Positions 1-7,200 of a DNA stretch of 7,790 nucleotides are shown piece after piece. Numbering within the stretch: the stretch's first letter is position 1; every line of letters starts with the position of its first letter. The DNA is from DASYYE01 sp035946955 (GTDB lineage: Bacteria > Actinomycetota > Actinomycetes > Streptosporangiales > Streptosporangiaceae). Made by a program: the position numbers and the translations under genes. The stretch spans positions 1 through 7,790 of the forward strand of contig DASYYE010000591.1 in assembly GCA_035946955.1 (NCBI GenBank), in the 5' to 3' direction. The notes under the pieces were generated by a model. That model was not told the DNA's origin. It worked only from the letters and a program-made list of their open reading frames with translations, and did no database searches.

Positions 1-1207
1 CGATGTTCATCGCGGGGTTTGGGTGCTCGACGTGGAGGGTGGGCGGCAGCACCCCGTGCTCGACCGCGAGCACCGCCTTGATGAGCCCAGCGACCCCAGC
101 GGCAACATCGAGGTGGCCGATGTTGGACTTCACCGACCCGATCGCACAGTAGCCAGTCCGGTCGGTGCCCTCGCGGAAAGCCCGGGTGAGCGCCGCGACC
201 TCGGCAGGGTCACCAAGGGCGGTACCGGTGCCGTGTGCCTCCACGTAGCCGATCGTGGCGGGGTCAACGCCAGCGGCTTCGTGTGCCGCGCGGATCACCG
301 CTGACTGACCCGTGACACTCGGCGCTGAGTAGCCCACCTTGGCGCTGCCGTCGTTGTTGACGGCGCTCCCCTTGACCACCGCGTGGATCCGGTCGCCGTC
401 TCGCAGCGCACCGGCCAGTCGCTTCAGCACGACCACGCCCACGCCGTCGCCGTGCACGGTGCCGCTGGCGGCCGCGTCGAACGCCCGGCAGCGTCCGTCG
501 CGGGAGTTGATCCCCTCGTCGAAGTGCCGGTAGCCGGCCCGGGCAGGAAAGGTCGCGGACACCCCGCCCGCAAGCGCCACATCACAGTCGCCGCTCAACA
601 GGCCCTGCACCGCGAGGTGCACGGCCACCAGCGACGTCGAGCACGCCGACTGCACACACACGCTGGGACCGTCCAGGTCCAGCTTGTAGGAGGTGCGCGT
701 GGTCAACTGGTCCTTGTCGTTGCCCAGCAGCACCTCATGCGCGTCCGGCGAGTACGCCAGGTCCCGCATGGGGCGGCTGAGGTAGGTGCTCGCGCTCGAC
801 CCCGCATACACGCCTATGCCGCGGGTGAGCGCTGGATCGATGCCCGCGTGTTCCAGAGCTTGCCTCGCGCACTCCAGGAACAGTCGTTGCTGCGGGTCGA
901 TGAATGCCGCCTCACGCGGGCTGTAGCCGAAGAACGCCGCGTCGAACATGTCGGCGTCGGGCAGGTACCCCTTGGCTGGCACGTACCGGGGGTCGCCCAC
1001 GACCTCCGCCGGGATCCCTTCCTCGGCCAGTTCCTGCGCGGAGAAGAAGGACACGGCCGATACGCCGTCACGCAGCAACTGCCAGTACTCCTCGACGTCG
1101 GCAGCGCCGGGGAAACGGCCTGCCATACCGATGACCGCGACGTCGGTGCCGTCCAGGTCCGGCTCGCCGTCCACCGGTTCCCCCGCACGGTTGGTCGCAA
1201 CGCTCAC
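1..1207 (-). CDS. Type I polyketide synthase, 3'-partial: ketosynthase domain
   Basis: First 402 codons of a modular PKS. The open frame runs off the window just before the end of the KS, so the following domains (acyltransferase, reductive domains, ACP) are not visible. After a short acidic leader the KS begins at ~22 (DVAVIGMAGRFPG). All three catalytic residues are present: Cys189 in VQSACSTSL, His325 in EAHGTGT and His365 in KSNIGHLD. The QSACSTS form, instead of the usual DTACSSS, and the SRDGRCRAFDA...GTVHGDG segment resemble KS domains that accept chains from an NRPS carrier. That fits the gene directly upstream, which ends in a glycine-loaded PCP. The KS should take the glycyl-terminated peptide and condense it with a malonyl-type unit to give a gamma-amino-beta-keto chain. 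Translation starts at GTG, overlapping the NRPS stop by 4 nt; the upstream GGGGGA supports that start. Leu codons in this stretch include no TTA. KS identity is certain; the acyltransferase arrangement is unknown. Confidence 0.95.
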   Translation of the reverse strand, partial: MSVATNRAGEPVDGEPDLDGTDVAVIGMAGRFPGAADVEEYWQLLRDGVSAVSFFSAQELAEEGIPAEVVGDPRYVPAKGYLPDADMFDAAFFGYSPREAAFIDPQQRLFLECARQALEHAGIDPALTRGIGVYAGSSASTYLSRPMRDLAYSPDAHEVLLGNDKDQLTTRTSYKLDLDGPSVCVQSACSTSLVAVHLAVQGLLSGDCDVALAGGVSATFPARAGYRHFDEGINSRDGRCRAFDAAASGTVHGDGVGVVVLKRLAGALRDGDRIHAVVKGSAVNNDGSAKVGYSAPSVTGQSAVIRAAHEAAGVDPATIGYVEAHGTGTALGDPAEVAALTRAFREGTDRTGYCAIGSVKSNIGHLDVAAGVAGLIKAVLAVEHGVLPPTLHVEHPNPAMNI

Positions 1208-4200
1208 CGTTTGTCCCCCATCCTCGATCGTCGCTGACGCAGCCTGGCGTGCCCGCTGGTAACGCCGCTGGCCTCACGTGCCCGGTCCGGGGCGGTGCCC
1301 CCGCCGCCCAGGTACCGCGCAAGCGCGGCGATCGTCGGGTGTTCCAGCAGGGCCACGGGTGGCACATCGACCCCGAGCCGCTCCCGCAGGAGGCTGGTGA
1401 CCTGGATCAACCGCATTGAGTGGCCACCCAGGTCGAAGAAGTTGTCAGTGGTCCCCAGGTCGTGGACACCGAGTACCTCTTGCCAGATGGCCGTGATGTC
1501 GCGCTCCATGGCGTTGGCTGCAGGGACGTGTTCGGAGCCGGCGCGGACCGCGCCGGCCTCGATCTGCGGCAGGGCTGCCCGATCGACCTTCCCGTTGGCG
1601 GTGAGCGGGAACGACGCCAGCACACCGATGTGGCTGGGCACGAGCGGGCCAGGCAGCACCTGCTGGAGGAAGTCCCGCAGCTCACCGACGGACGGTGGGT
1701 CGCCCGGCGTCGCGGGGATCACGTACGCGTCGAGACGATGGTCACCGCCGGGCTCCCGCTGGGCCCGCGCGACCGCCGCACGCACTCGAGGATGGCGCGA
1801 CAGCGCGGACTCGATCTCGCCCAGCTCGACCCGGTAGCCCCGGATCTTCACCTGGCTGTCAGAGCGCCCCAGCACATAGAGGGCTCCGGCCGGGCCGTAG
1901 CGTGCCAGGTCCCCGGTCCGGTACATCCGGGCGCCAGCCTCAGCGGTGAAAGGGTCGGGGATGAAGGATTCCGCGGTGAGGCCGGGCCGGTCAGCGTACC
2001 CGCGCGCCAGCCCATGCCCACCGATGAACAGCTCCCCGACCACGCCGGCCGGCACCGGACGCAACTCGGTGTCGAGCACATAGATCCGGGTGTTGTCGAT
2101 AGGGCGCCCGATGCTGACCGGGCCGTCCTCCGTGGCGAGCTCACCGCAGGCCGACCAGATGGTGGTCTCGGTCGGGCCGTACATGTTCCACAGGCAGCGC
2201 ACGAGCGGGCGCAGGCGGGCCGCAAGCTCCGCGGGTACCGCCTCGCCTCCGACGAGGGCAGTGAGCGTGGGTGACCCGGTCCAGCCCCAGGCAAGGAGCA
2301 TCCGCCACGTGACCGGGGTGGCCTGGAGCACCGTGGCGGCTGCACTGGCCACCAGGTCCGCCAGTGCGTGCGGGTCGGCTGCCTCCTGGCGGCTCGCGAT
2401 GGTGACCCTGGCCCCGACCGTGAGCGGAAGGTAGAGCTCGAGCGCGGCGATGTCGAACGACAGCGTGGTCACGGCCACCAGCACGTCCTCCGCTGCGAGG
2501 CCGGGGTTGCGCGCCATCGACCGCAGGAAGTTGGCGAACGCGCTGTGTGGGACTTCGACACCCTTGGGACGGCCCGTCGACCCTGAGGTGTGGAGCACGT
2601 AGGCAAGCTGGCCTGGCGCGACCTGGAGGTGGAGGTCGTCCGCGCGCTGGGCATCGATTGCCTTGCGGTCAGCGTCCACGGAGACGGCGCGCGCCGCGGT
2701 CTCCGGCAGGCTGGCCATGAGCCGGTCGCAGGTGATGATGATCGGCATCCGGGTGCCCGCGACGATGCTGCGGATGCGTTCGTCCGGCAGGGCTGGGTCG
2801 ACCGGTACGTAGGCGGCACCGGCCTTGTGCACCGCGACCATGGCGATGACCATCGAAATGCCCCGGTCGAGGCAGATGCCCACCCGGGCCTCACTGGTCG
2901 TGCCCAGCTGGCGCAGGTAGCGCGCGAGCTGGTTGGCAGCGGCGTTGAGTTCGCTGTATGTCGTCGCCTGCCCGTTGGCCGTGACGGCCACCCGGTTTGG
3001 CGACTGGCGTGCCTGCGCCGCCACCAGCTCGTGAGCCGCTGAGGTTCCCGGACCGGCGGTCTCGGTGCGGTTGAGCTCGACGGTCAGGCGCCGCGCCTCA
3101 GCCTCGCCGACCAGGCACAGCGACCTGACCGTCCGCTGCGGGTCTGCGCTGGCGGCGTGGGCGACCGCCACGACCTGGTCGAGCAGGCAGCTGGCCATAC
3201 CGTCGTCGACGCGGCCGGTGTCGTACTCCAGAGTCATCCGCAGGCCGCCGCCCGGGAGAGCCAGACAACCCAGCTTGACAGTGAACGGGCCGGTCCAGGC
3301 GCAGACGTCCTCGACGGTGAACGACACCTCCTCCCCCCCGGCGCGGTGGGTCTTGGTGAACTCGAACCCCCACTTCGGATGGGCGGGAGCCCCCGGAACC
3401 TGCCAGTCGATGACCTCGGGCACGGCAGTCAGGTCGTCGATCACCTGCTCGGCCTGGCGCCGGACCATTTCGAACTGGTCCGCTTCACCGAGCCGTGCCA
3501 GCACCGGCAAGACTGTCGCGCAGGGTCCGACGACCGGAGCGAGTTCCTGGTAGACGCGGCCATCCGCCACCCAGCCGGTTGCGACCTCTGTGTGCCGGGT
3601 CTGCTGCCAGAGGACGACCTGCCAGCATGCGAGCACCGCCGCGGGATCTGAACCGGCGAGCTTGCCTGGCGCCAGGGTGACCGAGTGTCCCGCCCAGGCT
3701 GCCGCTGACCCGGCGGGCGCTTTCTCGAACGGCAGGCGGTCGGCGCGGGCATCGTGTGCCCGCAGGTGACGGGGGTCGGTGCCGTGCTCGGCCAGCGCGG
3801 CCTGCCAGGCCGCGAACTGGGCGTACGGCGGAGGCGGTGCCACGTTGCCACCTCGGTAGGCGGCGGCCACCGCAGCCGCCACGTTGCCCAGGCTGCGGGC
3901 GTCGGCACACAATGCCGGCAGGGTCAGCGTGAGGACATGGCGGTCGGCGTCGAGCCGGACCAGTGTGGCGCGCAGGGCTGGAGCCCGCCCGGCGTCGTCT
4001 GCGCGGTAACGGTCCCACACCGGGGGGTGGGCTGGAACCCCACCCGTATCGATCACTGTGATCGTGACGGTGTCGTGGTCGCCCATTCCCTGCACCAGCC
4101 CCGCGCCTGGCGCGGGACATGTGAATGTGGCGCGCAGCATGTCATGGCCGTGGACCACCCGGGCCAGCGCACCGCGCAGCCGGCGCAGGTCGAGCGGGCC

Positions 4201-4296
4201 GTCGATGCGCACCACGCACGAGGCGCCGAAGGCCGCGCCGGCCCGCACATGGGACCAGATGTGACGCTGCTGCGGCGACAGCAAGAGCCCGTCCAT
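1204..4296 (-). CDS. Nonribosomal peptide synthetase: degenerate C - A (glycine predicted) - PCP
   Basis: Complete 1030-codon gene for one NRPS module that should activate glycine as its adenylate and load it on its own carrier. Domains: C* ~4-405, starting almost at the N-terminus (LSPQQRHIW, residues 7-15), with the active-site motif degraded to PALCADA at 127-133; adenylation domain ~420-910 with A3 TSGSTGRPKG (570-579), A4 SFDIAALE, A5 NMYGPTE, A7 YRTGDLARY, A8 QVKIRGYRVELGE and A10 NGKVDR (Lys903); PCP2 ~930-998 with phosphopantetheine Ser960 in LGGHS; a basic tail ending MGDKR. Specificity residues read D615, I616, L619, Q658, L681, G683, M705, I713, W714, K903, one change from the published glycine code DILQLGLIWK. 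There is no epimerase, methyltransferase or thioesterase, so the chain must go on to the PKS encoded next (GTGA overlap). The upstream protein ends in a C domain, which probably makes the real peptide bond, leaving C* another role. NRPS identity is certain, glycine likely. Confidence 0.96.
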   Translation of the reverse strand: MDGLLLSPQQRHIWSHVRAGAAFGASCVVRIDGPLDLRRLRGALARVVHGHDMLRATFTCPAPGAGLVQGMGDHDTVTITVIDTGGVPAHPPVWDRYRADDAGRAPALRATLVRLDADRHVLTLTLPALCADARSLGNVAAAVAAAYRGGNVAPPPPYAQFAAWQAALAEHGTDPRHLRAHDARADRLPFEKAPAGSAAAWAGHSVTLAPGKLAGSDPAAVLACWQVVLWQQTRHTEVATGWVADGRVYQELAPVVGPCATVLPVLARLGEADQFEMVRRQAEQVIDDLTAVPEVIDWQVPGAPAHPKWGFEFTKTHRAGGEEVSFTVEDVCAWTGPFTVKLGCLALPGGGLRMTLEYDTGRVDDGMASCLLDQVVAVAHAASADPQRTVRSLCLVGEAEARRLTVELNRTETAGPGTSAAHELVAAQARQSPNRVAVTANGQATTYSELNAAANQLARYLRQLGTTSEARVGICLDRGISMVIAMVAVHKAGAAYVPVDPALPDERIRSIVAGTRMPIIITCDRLMASLPETAARAVSVDADRKAIDAQRADDLHLQVAPGQLAYVLHTSGSTGRPKGVEVPHSAFANFLRSMARNPGLAAEDVLVAVTTLSFDIAALELYLPLTVGARVTIASRQEAADPHALADLVASAAATVLQATPVTWRMLLAWGWTGSPTLTALVGGEAVPAELAARLRPLVRCLWNMYGPTETTIWSACGELATEDGPVSIGRPIDNTRIYVLDTELRPVPAGVVGELFIGGHGLARGYADRPGLTAESFIPDPFTAEAGARMYRTGDLARYGPAGALYVLGRSDSQVKIRGYRVELGEIESALSRHPRVRAAVARAQREPGGDHRLDAYVIPATPGDPPSVGELRDFLQQVLPGPLVPSHIGVLASFPLTANGKVDRAALPQIEAGAVRAGSEHVPAANAMERDITAIWQEVLGVHDLGTTDNFFDLGGHSMRLIQVTSLLRERLGVDVPPVALLEHPTIAALARYLGGGGTAPDRAREASGVTSGHARLRQRRSRMGDKR
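1214..1219 (-). promoter_or_regulatory. Weak ribosome binding site before the GTG start of the PKS gene
   Basis: GGGGGA on the minus strand, 6 nt before the GTG at 1207-1205 and inside the last codons of the NRPS gene. The GTG overlaps that gene's TGA (1206-1204) as GTGA. The weak site plus the overlap suggest that PKS translation depends on ribosomes finishing the NRPS gene. This start leaves a short ~21-residue leader before the KS sequence DVAVIGMAGRFPG. Confidence 0.6.
1567..3039 (-). other. Adenylation domain, glycine-type specificity code DILQLGMIWK
   Basis: Residues ~420-910 of the second NRPS, full length with motifs A3-A8 and A10 recognisable. I placed the ten pocket residues by aligning to the GrsA phenylalanine domain around FDIAALE (positions 235, 236, 239), TVLQATP (278), LVGGE (299, 301), NMYGPTETTIW (322, 330, 331) and the A10 Lys (517). 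The result, D-I-L-Q-L-G-M-I-W-K, differs from the published glycine code DILQLGLIWK only at position 322 (Met for Leu). Glycine is therefore the expected substrate. The alignment was done by eye, but the anchors are unambiguous. Confidence 0.8.
3082..4287 (-). other. Degenerate condensation-like domain (C*), probably non-catalytic
   Basis: Residues ~4-405 of the second NRPS. The fold markers are recognisable: LSPQQRHIW (C1 motif), HDMLRATF (C2 motif) and the C-terminal run into the adenylation linker (DPQRTVRSL...LTVELNRT). At the catalytic position, where the neighbouring domains read SLHHIVADGWS and AMHHIITDAWS, this one reads TLPALCADARS. Both His are lost (P127, A128), Asp132 is kept and the Gly is Ala133. 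The IGCFVNT-type segment is also changed, to VVGPCAT. In known condensation domains the second His is needed for peptide-bond formation. C-family domains without it can act as recruitment platforms, such as the X domain of glycopeptide synthetases and the interface domain of some beta-hydroxy-aspartate siderophore synthetases. Membership of either family is not shown here. Confidence 0.85.
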
Positions 4297-4297
4297 C

Positions 4298-7200
4298 TCA
4301 GCGACCTCCGTGGTCGTCGCTGGCGGCGGTGGCGGGCGCCATGAAACGGTCGAACAGCGCACGCGCTGTGGCGGCCCGGTCCCTCGTGGCGGCGCGGCGG
4401 TCCTGCTGGACGGCCTCGCGGGCCAGCTCATCGACACGGCCGTCCGGCCGGGCCGCCATGGCCTCGAGCAGCGACCGGAGCTGGTTGGTGATCGACCTGC
4501 CCGTTGCGGGGGCGAACACGTCCGCGTTCATTGTCAGCCCGCCCCGCAGGACCGTCTCGGTGTGGACCACGTGCAGCGACAGGTCGTAGGTCGTGACGTC
4601 GGGGTGCAGTTCGCATACTTCGATGTCGAGGCCTGCCGGGCACTGCGGCCGGGCATGCGCCCGTTGGTAGGTGATCTGCACCTGGAACAGCGGTGGCCGG
4701 TCGAGCCGCCGCGGCGGTCGTAGCGCCTCGACGAGCCGGTCGAACGGCATCTCCTGGTGCGCGGACGCGGCGAGGGTCACCTCGCGGACCCGGGTCAGCA
4801 CATCCCTGACGGTGTCCTGGCCGACGACGCGGGTCCGCAGCACCACCTGGTTGGTGAGGAAGCCGAGGAGTCGCTCGGTCTCGAGCCGGCCCCGGTTGGC
4901 TACGTCCGTGCCGACGACCAGGTCAGACTGGCCGCTGCGGTCGTACAGCACGATCAGGAAGGCGGCGAGCAGCACCATGAACGGGGTGACTCCCTCGTCA
5001 GCACCGAGCTGGACAACGTGCCGTGTCTGCTCGGGCGGCAGCTCGAATGGGATGGTCATCGCGGCGAAGACCGGCACCATCGGCCTGGGGTGGTCGTAGG
5101 GCAGTGTGATGCCCTCCGGGGCGCCGTACAGGTGCTGGCGCCAGTAGTCCACCTCCTCATCGAGCGCGGGGCCGGCCAGCCACTGCTGTTCCCATACGGC
5201 GTAGTCCACGTACTGGATGGATGGCGGCTCGTCCGGATGCGGTGCACCGTCCAGGACCGCCGTATAGCGCTGCCATATCTCATCCAGCAGCAGTCCAGTG
5301 GACCAGGCATCGGTGATGATGTGGTGCATCGCAACCACGACGAGGTGCCGGTACGGGGTGAGCCGGATCAGCTGGACCCGCACGAGGGGGCCGCGGTCCA
5401 GGTCGAAGCGGCGCGCCGCGGCGTGGTCGGTGAGCCGCTGGGCGGCCTCGCCCTGCGCGGCCTCACCAAGGGCCGACAGGTCAGCCAGTGGCGCCGGTCC
5501 GCCCCCGTAGGCCTGTACCACCTGTGCCGGGATGCTGTCGTGCTCGCGGAATGTCGTGCGCAGCACCTCGTACTGGCGCATGACTCCCGCGAATGCCCGG
5601 CGCAGCGCCACGACGTTCAGCGGCCCGTCGACGGTGAGCACCAAGGTCACATGGTGCAGCGGCAGCCCGCCGAGGATCCGGTCGAGGTACCACAGGCGCC
5701 GCTGTGCGTAGGAGAGCGGGGCCGTGCTGGAGCGGCCGACGGGGGTGATGGGCGGGAGGACCGATGCCGCCGGTCCACCGTGGCCTGCTGCCAGGTACGC
5801 GGCGAAACCTGCTGGCGTCGGCGCGGCGAACAGGGCCTGGACCGGTGGCTCGGCCCCGAACACCTGGCGCACCCGGGCCAGGACTTGGAGAGCGAGGAGG
5901 GAGTGCCCGCCAGCATGGAAGAAGTCTGTGCCGTCGTCGACTCCTTGGGTGCCCAGCACATCGCGCCAGATGCCGATCAGCAGTTCCACCGCGGGCGATA
6001 CCGCCGCCGTCCCCGGCGGTGCCTCTGGGGCGCCGGGCGGTACAGGCGTGGTGGTGGCCAGTCTGGCCCGGTCGACCTTCCCGTTCGGGGTCAGGGGAAG
6101 TGCGTCCACCAGGCGCACCACAGCGGGCACTGCGGGTCCTGGCAGCCGGGCCCTGGCGAAGGCCAGCAGGTCAGCCGGTGTCACTGCGCCGACGATGTGG
6201 GCGGCGAGGCGCAGATCACCGGTGCCCCATGCGCTGGCGACCACGGCGACCGCCGACACACCTGGGTGCCCGGCCAGCGTCGCCTCGACCTCGCCGAGTT
6301 CGATCCGGTGTCCTCGCACCTTGACCTGGTCGTCGCGGCGCCCGACGAACTCGAGGACGCCCTCGCAGGTCCACCTGGCCAGGTCCCCGGTACGGTACAG
6401 GCGGCCGCCTGGCGGGCCGAACGGGTCGGGGACGAACCGCTGCGCCGTGAGCGCTGGGCGGCCGAAGTACCCCCGGCCGACCTGGGCGCCGCCCAGGCAC
6501 AGCTCGCCGGTGGCGCCGGCCGGCACGGCCCGCTGAGAGGTGTCGAGCACATACGCCTGGATCCCGCTGACCGGCTGGCCGATGGGGACGCCGACCGCGT
6601 CCGAGGCGAGGGCGCTTGGGCGCACGCGGTCAGCGGTCGCCGTGCCCCAGTCCACCAGCACCTGGCGGGCCGCCGCTGGTGAGAGCACGGGCAGGTCACC
6701 GATGCGCTGGTGGGGCGAGGCCGCGATAGCGGCGAGCAACGTCAGGTAGCCGTCCAGCATGCGCCCAGCCGTCGCCACCTCGAACAGGTCGGACCGGTAG
6801 TCCAGGGTGACCACGAGCCCGTCGCCGTCCTCCAGGACCACCATCGACAGGTCGAAGTGGACCTCTGGCGGGCCAGCGGGCACTGGCCGGGCCGTCAGGC
6901 CTGGCAGCTCCCAGCGCAACGGTGGCGTGTTGTGCATGACGAACATGACCTGGCACACCGGCGGGTGCGCGCTCGTACGTTCGACTCCCAGCTCATCGAC
7001 AACCAGCTCGAACGGCACCTCCTGGTGGGCGTAGGCGGCGAGGGTGCCCTCCCGTGCCCGGCGCAGCAGCATCAGGAACGGGGGGTCGCCGTCGAGCTCC
7101 AGCCGTAGCGCCACGGTGTTGACGAAGCAGCCGATCAGGTCCTCGAGCGCGCGGTGGTCCCGGCCAGCGACGGGAGTGCCGACGGTCACGTCTGTCTGCC

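Noticed and set aside
383..1237. A 284-codon plus-strand open frame opposite the KS, and similar plus-strand frames at 1420-2274 and 3754-4344.
   Set aside because: They mirror the KS and NRPS coding regions, have low-complexity Arg/Ala/Pro/Gly-rich translations and no recognisable domain. Treated as shadows.
1260..1262. TAA on the plus strand (also at 4007-4009), considered as a TTA leucine codon for bldA-type control.
   Set aside because: Both are out of frame with the second NRPS gene, and I found no in-frame TTA in the three genes on reading.
3333..3339. A run of seven C (G on the coding strand) inside C*, considered as a frameshift or slippage site.
   Set aside because: The reading frame and C-domain-like sequence continue unchanged on both sides (HRAGGEEVSF), so there is no sign of an error or programmed shift.
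3082..4287. C* as a heterocyclization (Cy), epimerization or starter C domain.
   Set aside because: Cy domains carry DxxxxDxxS and E domains keep HHxxxDG; neither pattern is seen. A starter role does not fit a protein following another NRPS that ends in a C domain. Only a degenerate C-like call is supported.
4294..4437. In-frame Met at 4437 as the start of the second NRPS gene (47 extra residues).
   Set aside because: The extension overlaps the upstream coding region, is Pro/Arg-rich without C-domain similarity, and the ATG at 4296 has a GGAGG at ideal spacing with LSPQQ close behind.
4757..6682. A 641-codon open frame on the plus strand, opposite the first NRPS gene.
   Set aside because: Long antisense frames are expected opposite GC-rich coding DNA with G/C third positions. 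The translation shows no family motif, while the minus strand encodes consensus NRPS domains throughout.
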